NCBI RefSeq assembly: GCF_963678635.1
Contig: NC_087065.1
Span: 74,657,345 to 74,721,344, forward strand
Reading direction: 5' to 3'
DNA: 64,000 bases
DNA from: Symsagittifera roscoffensis
Lineage: Eukaryota; Xenacoelomorpha; Acoela; Convolutidae
Of this stretch, positions 54,256 to 64,000 are shown in pieces. The number at the start of each line of letters is the position of its first letter. The first letter of the stretch is position 1. The position numbers and the translations under genes were made by a program. Below the pieces are notes generated by a model, which saw only the letters and a list, made by a program, of their open reading frames with translations, was not told the DNA's origin and made no database searches.

Positions 54256-55519
54256 ACGTAATCTGTAAACAGTGCTTCGTCAGATGGAAATTTTTTTCCC
54301 AATTCAAGACCGATGGCAAAGTTTCGAAATGATGCTGAAAACACTACCGCTCAAATCATTTGAGCTGCTAAAAATTTGAAAGTGAGCCAACGGAGGAAGA
54401 CCTAAGCCCAGAAATGATAAGTTTGGAACGTTGTTTTTGGGTATGAACAGCGCAACAAGAACCGTGTTAAAAAATCGAAAATTTGAGGAAAACGAAGTTC
54501 AGGTATACGAACCGATACCATAGTTGAACTTTATCGTGGCCATCAAAATAGTTGAATGTAAATGCTGGGGAAACGATAGGCTAATCAGGGTAGGTCGAGT
54601 GAAAAGAGTTAATGGCAAGCATAGTACGCAACTGATTTTTTGCTCATTGATTATGATAAATAAAAAGTCAAAAAGATGTGCAAAAATAAAACGAGGAGTG
54701 AACAAAACAAAGAGTGAACAAATTGAAACATTTTCATTCAGTTTTTTTTTTTTCATTTTTCTCCCAAAGCTTCCTTCCTACTTTTATTATTATGATATTT
54801 CAAATCGCTCATCTTAATCATGAAAAGATAAGTGGCTAAGTTCGCCATTTTCAGCTTGAACAGAAGAGGACCTTACCGACTGATCTTCCTCTCAACCATC
54901 GTATTCTCTACTTCTACCCTTCCTCCACTTGGTCTGTTCAATGTAACAATTAGTCCCTCACTTGATTCCTAAAGCTCATGCCAATTTAAAATGCAAGTAG
55001 GCTGATGAAAGATCAACAAGTGGGTTGACAATACTACTGCAATATAGCATTTTTAAAAAAAGTCGATCACTTTTAAAAAGGTTTACCTAAATTTAACTAA
55101 AGCGCATGTTGATGTTCCATAATTTACACGATTCATTTTCCCGCACTGATTCATTTGTAGCAAATCTGTAAAAAATCAGTCAAAGTTAAGTTTTTAGTTT
55201 GAAACTTTAGCAGCCATCAGTCTCTTTGTAGCCATCGTCAAAACAATGCCAGACAAGAAAGAATATCAGAGCTAAAAATTTAATTTCGGGAAAGATGATT
55301 TTTTGTTACTGATTGCAGCTAATAAACAATTTTTTTCGCGAAACAATTGAAATACGAATGACAAATATTGTTCTTCAGCGTAACAAAAAATGCTCAGCCA
55401 ATTGGTTAACTAATTTGAAGGGTCGATAATCTCTAAACGGCTGCACAATCCAAAATCATAAAAGTTTTTTTTTCTTTGCAAGTTTTTGCTGTTTTTCTTT
55501 TTCCTTGAACGGGAGAATT

Positions 55520-57560
55520 TCCTGCTTTTGATAAAAAACAGGTATCATGAAAATGTGCGGGATTTGTTTTTTTTTGTTTTCCATTTTATTTTGAGACGCT
55601 TTGGAAAATTTTTCATTATTCAAAAATACTAATTTTGCTCACAAAAACTTCTGTTTTGATTTCCAAAACAGTGAGCCAATCGATGCACCTCCCACTCCTC
55701 TGTCTGCAGGCATAATCCTCTAGTCTTTTTTTACCTTAACACATTTTCTCCATACAGCCCTCGAAAAAGTCTGTCGGGTGGGATTTTAGACCTCTTTTGA
55801 ATTCTTTCTTCATTTTCTCGGAAGCTACCTTCCCATGTTCGAGATGTTGGTTAGTTCAATGGATTGAAGGGGTTGTGTGAAAAAAAAAATTTCACTTGAA
55901 AGTTATGGCTCACTGAAAAAGCCAAGATTTCGGTTTTTTGATTTTTACCTTTTCTTGAAACGTTTTGATTTCTATGAAAAAAAAAACGCTTTCCGGAATC
56001 TAAATTTTTGGATTTAATCGAAAACAAAAGGGTACGGAGAAACTCTTCTGTATAAGTGGATACGTTCAAGTTTTTTCCACAAGAAGTTATGGCTTTCTGA
56101 CTTTTTGACATTTTTCGACTATCCTCCTAAATCTGAGATTTTGGATTCAATGGAGAGAACGTGTCCAGTGAAGCTCCCCTGCATTAGTTGCAATGCTCGA
56201 AGTTTTTACACTAAAATTTAAGGGCTTTGAACGCCTTTTGTCCGTATGGTAACTTGGGATAAAAACTTGTCGAGGTTTTGTTCAAAAAAAAACATCTCGT
56301 GATGGTAAAATTGATTTTTTTTCTCAAATGCCTTTCTAAAAACTTTTACTTTTTTTAGTAAATTGTGTTGATGCGTTTTCGAGCAAAACCCAGCTTTTTA
56401 GCAAAACCCAACAAATGCTCGTCGAAAAGATGGCAAACTAAAAAGGCTCTTCTAAAAATAATTTTGTTGAATAAAAGGCCTTGGGAGGCTACCTTTGAAC
56501 TGTTGTCTGCTTCAGCAAATTTTTTTAAAATTGAATCAGTGATTTGTTGGTTCGAAAACAATAATTTTCACCGCTAGAAATTGATTTCTGCAAAACTGGG
56601 ATAGGCCTACTACCTCTGGTTGTTTTGTTTTGGCTAACTGATTTTAAAAATGCGCGAATCTGAATGCGGCAATTTGAATCTTTTTTGATGTAATTTTTGA
56701 GGTTTTGTGATGTGAGTGTATTAGCAAAAAGGGCAGTTCCTTTTTTGGCTAAATTCTGAATTTATTCGTATCTTCCAGTAGAACGTCTGAGCTCGAAAGA
56801 TGATTCGTTGTCAATAACAAACAAGCTACGGGGCAGTCAAAACATTTAGGGGGGTTATTCTTGTGATGGTTTTTGCACTAAATCGAAGCGAAAGTTAGAC
56901 GAAAATGATTTTCAGCTATTGATTAGAGGTATTTGAACAATTAGTGCAAATGTCGAATAAGTTTCTTGCTTTTTATCAATTTTTTTTGAATAGTAATCTT
57001 GAGGTACCTTTTAATGGCCAGGATTTATTTGCTTCCATGAGATTTTCGGCTAATAATTTTCTACTAATTGAGTGACTTGCTATGGTAATGTTTACTTTAA
57101 GTTTTCTCATAACTGCCTATAAAGCTCATTTGCTGGATCAGATACGTCTCCTTGTCATTCACCAGATTTTTATCGATAACTACCTTCTCAAATGTGCGAT
57201 TTTTGTTTGAATCAAATGAAAAAGTTGTGAAGCTCCCCTGTGCAAGCGGCTACGTCCAAATTTTCTATCAAAAGAAGTTATGGCTAGTAACAAGGGTTAA
57301 ATCGAGGCAACGGTTTTTACAAACCAACTTGGTGCATAAGCTGCTACGCCTCAAAATAAAAGTGTCATTTCCTTGGTAGAATCCCAAATGTCAAAAATTT
57401 TCACCTATTTGTTTTTTATTAGAAAAACAATTATGGTTTTGATTGAATCTCAAATTTCAAATTATGGCAACTTTCCTTCTCATCTCTCATAATTATAACA
57501 AATTTAAAAAATCGAACTCGTACCGCCAGCTTTAGTTGGTCTCCTTGTTTTATATTCGAG
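55520..57560 (+). repeat. Diverged satellite-like array B, copy 2
   Basis: It starts with 'tgataaaaaacaggtatcat' 'gaaaatgtgcggga' (compare 48424) and contains monomers with 'agttatggctttctgac', 'tcctaaatctgagatt', 'aagctcccctg' and 'gcggctacgtccaaatttt' (55890-56200 and 57160-57360). It ends with 'ctcgtaccgccagctttagt' (compare 49487). It is interrupted by the 56230-56620 direct-repeat unit. With 48405-49640 it brackets dystroglycan exon 2. Confidence 0.55.
56230..56625 (+). repeat. Direct repeat unit, copy 1 (with 57795-58260)
   Basis: 'ttttgtccgtatggtaa', 'gatggtaaaattgatt', 'tagcaaaacccaacaaatgc', 'aagatggcaaactaaaa', 'gatttgttggttcgaaaaca' and 'ggataggcctactacctct' appear here and, in the same order, at 57815-58250. 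It is noncoding; the open frames across it are not conserved between the copies. Confidence 0.75.
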
Positions 57561-57794
57561 CATTTTTTTTCTTCGTCAATTGGGTTTTGAAAGAACTTTT
57601 TGAGCAGCAGTGGTTGATTTGTTATGTTTTCTGTGTGATAATTTAGTCAGTATTTGAGTTTTGTTATTTTTTATGTCATCGTTATCATCGGAAATATTTT
57701 GAAAAATTCTGCGAAACGTCGGTTTGCGTCAAATAATTTTATCGAAAGTTAGAATTCAAACGCATGTTTTTTTCATTGTTAAGGTTTTGAAATA

Positions 57795-58260
57795 TAATAT
57801 TACCTTGACCCCTTTGTCCGTATGGTAAATTTTGATAAAACTTTGTAAAATTTTATTCAAAAACGAAAACACTTTTGATGACAGAAATTGATTCTTTTTC
57901 ATCAAATGCCTTAATAATAGTTTTTACTGGTAGGACAATTTAATAAAAAAGGGTGCTGAGGCATTTCCTAGTCGAAGGATTTTAGCAAAACCCAGCAAAT
58001 GTTTTTCGATAAGATGGCAAACTAAAAGGCGCTATTGACTTTTTTGTCACATAAAAAGCCTTGCGATACGCTCATTTTTACTTCCTGTCTGAATGGGCGA
58101 TTTTGAAAATTTGAATAATTGGTAAGTCGGTGATGAAACAAACTATTGATTTGTTGGCTCGAAAACAAATTTTTCAACCGCTGATAATTGTTTTTAACCA
58201 TTTTTTCTGAAAATGCTTTCTGCAAAGCTCGGATAGGCCTACTACCTCTTGTATGAATGA
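57795..58260 (+). repeat. Direct repeat unit, copy 2
   Basis: Second copy of 56230-56625, about 70 bp longer because of insertions around 57930-57970 and 58080-58130. Both copies end at the same 'cctactacctct' phrase. Confidence 0.75.
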
Positions 58261-58269
58261 ATTGTGTCA

Positions 58270-59950
58270 ATATAATAGATACAGCAGTATTTCCCAGAAA
58301 AGGTATTATGAGCCGATTACTGAAAACCCAGAAATTGGATTGCCCTGAAATTTTATGCTATACGTAGCTGGCCTTTCTCTAGTTTAGCAAAAAAAATGAA
58401 GACCTAAAAACATGAAATCATGTCGCAATTCACTGCAGTCGAATGTAGTTTCATGGTTATAGCCTACAGTAAAACCCGATATACCCGATTTTGGGTCTAT
58501 TTTTTGTAAGACAATTGATGGAAGAGCAGGGGGACTATAGCTTCAGTTTTTTGTTATCGTAAAAACATTCTTTTTATTTAATCAATTTTTTTTTCAACAG
58601 TGAAACTCGATGCAAAAAATCATGGAAACAGAATTATTGGTTATTGAGATATTCGACTATTATTGGGACACTGTATTTATCTCTTACTTCATATCTCAAT
58701 GACCGACTCAATTTGAGTCCAAATTTTACCTCTAATCGATCTCATTAAAAATCTGCATATTTAATCTCGTGCTTCGCCCTAATCCAAAACAAAAAGAGTT
58801 CTTTTAACTAATAGAACAATTTCCTCCCTAAATTGATTATGAAGGGCCATTGCTCATTTGATTTCCGTTTCCATTGCTGTTTATCAAGCGTATTCATAAA
58901 TTCCTGATTTAAATTCGAACTGGATTTCGTCGCATTCCTTTTCTTTGGCCTTCAAAGCATTCTTTGATGGTTTTTTTTTGGTTTTACACCCCATTATCAT
59001 GTTGTAAGCACCCATTTGTTTTGTAGTTTAACCCCATCCCCGTTTTTAGTAATCTTATTTTATCGAGGGTTTTTAAATTTTGCTTTAACAGAATTAGCTC
59101 GCTACATTTTTAAAAAACGTTCGTTTAATAATCAAACTTACCATTTCGATTGACTTGTTAAGAACGTTAATTCTTCACTTATTATTCTGAAAAAAAATCG
59201 TTTTGAAAATTTAATGAAAATTTGCATGATGAACGATCAATATTTCTGAAACAAATCGTTCTCCTGACTTTTTGAAAATTATGTTTTCAGCCCTAATGTC
59301 GTTTGAAATTTTCATGGAAGTAACTTATTCAAATAGCAAGAAAATTGAATAAACGATTTTTCAGTAAAACAAACTAGCACATGCATACCGAGCACTGTAC
59401 CGAATGTTTTTACATTATTTAACTCAAAGCTTAGAAAAATTTGCATGCTTGAACAAATGAATTTTGCCATTTTGTTAGTTTTGTTCACAAAAATTTCGGG
59501 TACCGAATTTTTTAACCCCATATTGAACCATAGTGTTGTTTCGGTTTTCGGCTCTACTTATTCTAACCATACCATTTGTGTTTCTGGTTGTTTCGGGTTT
59601 TGATCTTGGTGTTGTTAATTGGCGATTAAGCATTGTAATTTGTGTTTCCCAGTGGCTCTCGTCCTCTCACTATTCTGGCCCAAAATTTTAGAGTTAGTCA
59701 GCAAAAAATGGATATCTCAAAATATGGTAGAATTGTCCATCTAGAGTCAAACATAGATTTCGATTTTTTTTGAGGAGGAGAGGGAAAATGGAGTTTCAGG
59801 TTATCAAACAATTTCTTACAATTTTATGATTTTTTTAAGACAATCAAAATGATTTACCCGGCTTCTTTTTGGAAAAAAAAGCTTTATTTGGTCAAAAATA
59901 CTGCACCGCAAATGTTTTTAAAAAACAGCTAGAAAACGCGTTAATATGTT
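58270..59950. other. Gene-poor stretch
   Basis: No gene is recognised. A fragment of the hAT-like MITE family ('gttagtcagcaaaaaatgga' 'tatctcaaaatat', near 59694) is present; its complement is at 2660-2695. The rest is AT-rich with short chance frames. Confidence 0.35.
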
Positions 59951-59964
59951 TTGGACAATTTCTT

Positions 59965-60062
59965 TTGTAGCTTGCATTCCTTCTGCAAGCTTTTTAGCTT
60001 GCATTTCTACTGAAAGTACCAAAAATCTTTTTGTGGCTTGCATAATTTCTGAAAGCTACCAA
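59965..60062 (+). repeat. Minisatellite, 3 copies of ~32 bp
   Basis: 'tgtagcttgcattccttctg' 'caagct', 'tagcttgcatttctactgaa' 'ag' and 'gtggcttgcataatttctga' 'aagct' follow each other at 20-40 bp spacing. Confidence 0.7.
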
Positions 60063-60378
60063 CTTAACAAGAGCGCTATATTAGAAAACCCGAGACCCTT
60101 GTTAAAATCTTGGAGGCTTTGGAGAAACGGTGATTCAAAATGCTGAAAAAAAAACCAAAAATGGAATGAAAAAAGAAAACAAAAAAAATTAAACTGCTTT
60201 GAAAAATAGACGTTATTTTAAACTGTCCACAAAAACTTGTTGAAAAATTTGTCAACTTTTTAGAATTCGATTTTTTTGATTTTTGCCAAACCACAAAATT
60301 GACAGTGTTTAGTATCAATTTCTGGACCACAAGCAAATTTTTGAGAGAAAAGTTTTTTGACATACAATGAGAGCCGTG

Positions 60379-60431
60379 ACAGGTTTTTTGGATCAATCTG
60401 GAAGACAAACGGGTTTTTTGGATCAATCTGA
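60379..60431 (+). repeat. Short direct repeat
   Basis: 'ggttttttggatcaatctg' occurs twice (from 60381 and 60413), 32 bp apart. Confidence 0.8.
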
Positions 60432-60463
60432 GTAAATTGGTTATTACAAAGTTGGTTTAAAGG

Positions 60464-60879
60464 GTGGCGTCCCCTATGCTTGAAGGACCGAATGCTTGAA
60501 ATTTATTTTGGCTTACTTTCAGCCAATCAGAATTGAGTATTCAAAATCTCAAAGTAAATCGTGAAAATCTCAAAGTAACAAAATAAATCTAGGCCATTAG
60601 TGTTATTACTGACCGATTAAATAATAAGCAGATGAGTTTTCAAGACTGAAAAATTCTTATGATTTTGACCTCATTAATCTTGATGATTATCTGAATAATA
60701 TTTCGGTTGTAACCAGCAATTTGTAATATTTTTGATTATTTTCGACTGATTTAATACATTTTCTGTTAATATTGACTTCGATTTTGTGAAAAAGCCATTT
60801 AGCCAATAGGAACGCTTAGAGATTTTGATTGGTTGAAAATTTTCAAGCATTCGGTCCTTCAAGCATGAGAACCCTCCCC
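60464..60879. mobile_element. MITE with 10-bp target duplication
   Basis: The 26-bp perfect inverted repeats 60476-60501 and 60841-60866 (each containing 'gcttgaaggaccgaatgctt' or its complement) extend outward imperfectly to the ends of a 416-bp element. The direct repeat ggtttaaagg flanks it exactly on both sides (60454-60463 and 60880-60889). Inner arms also pair weakly around 'cagccaatcagaatt'. The 9-10 bp duplication is of the size made by Mutator-like transposases. Confidence 0.8.
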
Positions 60880-60889
60880 GGTTTAAAGG

Positions 60890-63121
60890 CTTGCTGCCAA
60901 AACTTTAAATTACAGATTTCCTCCTGTAGATTACATCTTATCTCATAATTTTTCTGCCAATGTTTTAGCGGTGGGCGCGCGCTTCCCGAAATACATATAT
61001 TTTTGACATTTTGACAAAAATTTCAATGTTTTGCCAGAATATGAAAGGCAGCAAACCTTACATCGTGGAGTTGTACAAGTAGCATTTAGCATGCAAATGA
61101 AATAGAACCCTGTTCAACTGTTGCAAAACATTCCTAGAAGCGAATTTGTATCTTGAGCACAAAAAGAGCCATTTTTTTGATCATGTTTTTAATCCAAGGT
61201 AGTGAAAAATTGTTTTTAATTTCAAAACTGGAAAGAAGAAACCTTATCAAAAAATGCACCCGTTTGATTGTTTTACCAAACAAAATTTCTAAATGCTGTT
61301 ATGCGGTTTTACTTCGGCAGTAGCCAGAGAATCTGCAATAAGTTATATATTATTAATTGATGTAACTCTGGTGAAAGTCAGCAACAATCAATGGCTATAG
61401 ACCATACTTTAGATTCAGTCAGCTGTGATATGGATTTAGATTAAATACTTATCTTGCATACTCATAAAAAACTAGTCGTGATTGTATGGATTTAAAATTA
61501 CAACCAACATTCACTCAAGATCATAGGATATCACATGGAAGTAGAAAAAAATAGCACCCAAGAAAATTAAAATCAGCAATAACTTGACTCAAAAATGGAA
61601 ATAAGGTTTCATTTGTGGTATTAAAGTTATTTTTGCTCGAAAATAGTCAAAACCGCGCGTTTGTCATCGAATGTTACATTTATTGGTAAGACTTGCATAT
61701 TTTGGCAGAAGGTTTACAGAGTAATCCTGCAATTTTAGCCGAACAACTTGTAAAAGTTGCAAATTCGGCCGATGCTGAATTTTTAATCTTGTTCCGACCA
61801 TTGAAAATGAGGACGAACTTGTTATTCCGGTGTTTTTTAGTTTTTTTAAGTTTTCTACGCAAAATCAGTTATCAGAAAAAACTTTCGGAAAGGGTTGAGT
61901 GATATACCAAATTTTCTTTGAGTCGGGTTGCAAACGATTTGAGAAAATCAAAAACTTGTCTCAATATCGAAAAAATCAGGTTTAAAAAATTTGATATTTA
62001 GTCTGAGTTCGAGCAAATAAAGCAAGCAAGCAGGCTTATAATAGCATAAAAATTCAAGTGGTCTATTTTTATTTCATGATTTTGTTTTTGTTATTTTAAG
62101 TCATTTTTCTGTAAAGACTGTTGTGCTTTTTGCCTGTTTTGCTGTAACCGTCAAATATGCTTAAGTTCTAGTTTTTTTTGTTGAAATCCTGTAACATACA
62201 TGAACTTTAACATTCACCTTCGTAAGTAAAGACATTGAACTTTGATTAGTGGCGTGATGTTGATATTTATAAATAGCCTGATGTTAAGTAAAGTTCATGG
62301 TATGTTAGATGCTAGTCTTGTCAATACTGATTGAGAACACAAAAATTATATTCAATCACCAAAACCAAGCGAATTAACTTTGAATAAGTTTTCAATAACA
62401 TCAGGGGACGTCGGACGGACTAACAACACGCATCCGAAAAATAAATTCAATTGTATAAGAGCTCAAATAAAGTGCAATATCATTGATATGCGATAAATCC
62501 TCTTATCACATCTCGCAGAAACAAAACGACTTTTTACAAAACGATTTTTTTGTGGTTTTTAAGACTATGGTCGGACCATTCTGTCTTTGTTAAAGTATCG
62601 CGACCGTCGTCAACCAAATTCAAAATTTAACAGAATTTTTTGATCTATTTTCCGCTATTTTGATCTAATTCCTTAAGTTTCTTTTGAACGTTTTTTGATC
62701 AAACTCAAACTAGTGATAGAAATTTCATAAAAAGCAAACAATAGCATCGTCTTTTTAAAAAAAAATTTTGCAGCAAATTTTGTAGACAAAAATACCATAT
62801 CTCTTCAAGACCCAAATTCATTTGTTAACTTTTTATCAAAAAACATTGATAACAGAAGAAAAGTAAGTTAATAGTATAAAACAGTCTGCGAGCACTTGCC
62901 ATGATGCAAAATATTCAATATTTAGGTTTGTGTGTGTCTCTATGGTCCTATGTTTCTAAAGTTTTATAGTATTCTACTGTCTTTTAAAGTAACACTTGGA
63001 CAACAATTTCCAAGTTTTGTAGTTGCAATATTATGCAAGGAAAACCTCTCAATTTATGACACATCTAGATCCTTGCAAAGTACGTGTGATGTTCTTGTCG
63101 CTGAATTATAAATAATGTGAC
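60890..63121. other. Gene-poor stretch
   Basis: No gene is seen. 61893-62050 repeats the phrases of 23385-23480 ('gggttgagtgatatac', 'ttcgagcaaataaagcaagc' 'aagcaggcttataatag'). 'ggtgggcgcgcgcttcccg' at 60969 resembles the GC-rich core of the hAT-like MITE. Otherwise the sequence is AT-rich. Confidence 0.35.
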
Positions 63122-63480
63122 CAGGCGTGGATCTAGAAACTTCTAGACGGGATTTTTGATTCAAAAACAATTACAAATTTTAACGAATTTTTTTAGGTTG
63201 ACCAAATTGAATTTCCGAGGTGCTCCCATATTTCTATCGGAACCAGTTTTTTCTGCGCCTCAGGCAATTTTTTATGAAAAAATAGACCAAAAATGACGTA
63301 TTTATGCATTATCCGATTTTTTTCAGCGCGCTTATCCCTCTAAATTGATATGTATGCCCCCTTAATTCAAAATTAAACCCTTATTATTTGGTTGATCCAT
63401 ATTTTTTTTTGCTTTTTTTTACTAATTCTGTGGTTAAATTCACGTTGAAGCACGGACCCTTTTGATCAAAACTGTCCAGA
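63122..63480 (-). mobile_element. hAT-type MITE family, copy 3, without tRNA
   Basis: The end caggcgtggatctagaaa (63123) equals the right end of the 2581 element read from the other strand. 'ttaggttgaccaaattgaat', 'ttctgcgcctcaggcaattt' and 'aatagaccaaaaatga' follow in matching order. The step to the 'cagcgcgcttatcccc'-like core is only about 32 bp, against about 210 bp in the tRNA-bearing copy. The far end is not clear. Confidence 0.55.
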
Positions 63481-63831
63481 AATTGTATCAAATGCGGCAT
63501 TCGTGGCAGTTTTTTCTCTAATTTTTTTTACCAGATAAATTAATTTTAAGTTTTATTGCGACATTATTTTTTTCTGTTCATTGACACACTCATCAAGTAT
63601 GGGTTTGAGAGCTTTTGTTGAGTCGATGAAACTGAAACGCTATCTGTTTCAACGCAAAACTAAGATTGCTCAAATAATAGCAAATTGATGCTGTTTAACC
63701 TACTAATGATGTCTGATATTTAGTTAGTATTTAATTATACAACATTTACATCAATGCATTTTTAGTTCGATCAGCCGTTTAGTGTCATTAATTGTCTTCT
63801 TGATCATCAACACCTGGTGGTTATTTTTTAG

Positions 63832-64000
63832 TTTCGGTGAAGCAGATAAATTTCGGACGGAGTTAGAGGAGTTTGTCTCGGCGCTGACGTCATCAGTCGC
63901 TGCTGCACGACTAGTCTTCTCGGCTGCTGCTGCTGCTGCTGCTGCTGATGTTGTTGCTGCTGTTGTTGTCGGTTACGAAGTGGAATTTGATTCGGCCTGT
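63832..64000 (+). CDS. Probable partial exon with trinucleotide run, cut by window end
   Basis: A strong acceptor (ggttattttttag, ending 63831) coincides with an abrupt change from AT-rich to GC-rich sequence. The + frame then reads FGEADKFRTELEEFVSALTS, SVAAARLVFS, eight Ala, DVVAAVVVGYEVEFDSAC, open to the window end. The minus strand is also open over the same span (a Gln-rich peptide ending TPSEIYLLHRN and stop at 63830-63828), so strand is not certain, and a 5' UTR exon is also possible. I do not recognise the protein. The core is a (GCT)8 run near 63930. Confidence 0.4.

Noticed and set aside
1-64000. LINE or retroviral coding remnants
   Set aside because: I looked for reverse transcriptase, endonuclease and Gag-type motifs in the open frames and found none that I could support.

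Overview
This is an animal (metazoan, apparently invertebrate) nuclear genome fragment. It is AT-rich, dense with transposable elements, and carries two intron-containing protein genes on the + strand. The evidence is canonical GT/AG introns with consistent phases, an initiator tRNA-Met with animal-type features, animal gene families (a UBXN6/UBXD1 orthologue and a dystroglycan), and tRNA-headed SINEs, hAT-type MITEs and a decayed MULE. I cannot name the species.

Layout. (1) 2055-11556: the 3' part of a UBXN6 (UBXD1) gene. Seven exons join in frame to 306 codons plus stop and encode the PUB domain, linker, helical stretch and UBX domain. The 5' exons are not recognised and probably lie before the window. 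Its 5.9-kb intron holds a hAT-like MITE containing an intact initiator tRNA-Met gene (2874-2945), a foldback element (3490-4124) and a dead MULE with transposase fragments (5104-7213). (2) 11.6-44.0 kb: a gene-poor stretch of SINEs, a 1.28-kb near-perfect palindrome (13727-15002), a 2.0-kb unit in two tandem copies with internal ~160-bp monomers (23951-27984), other foldbacks, minisatellites and a few pyrimidine-rich, apparently single-copy islands. (3) 44067-53079: a dystroglycan gene with two coding exons (44067-44297 and 50236-53079) joined in phase 0 across a 5.9-kb intron, giving a 1024-residue protein. (4) 53.2-63.8 kb: more repeats, including a MITE with a clear 10-bp target duplication (60464-60879). 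(5) 63832-64000: the start of a probable further exon with a trinucleotide run, cut by the window end.

The two main genes belong to unrelated systems. UBXN6 is a p97/VCP cofactor in endolysosomal and ER quality control. Dystroglycan is the transmembrane laminin receptor of the dystrophin complex. Nothing in the sequence suggests they act together. The dystroglycan is unusual. It keeps both Ig-like/SEA-like modules, the transmembrane segment and the juxtamembrane motif, but it lacks a mucin region, has an SGSG glycosaminoglycan-type site after a furin-like RGVR, lacks the serine at the alpha/beta cleavage point, and has a very long tail without a PPxY motif.
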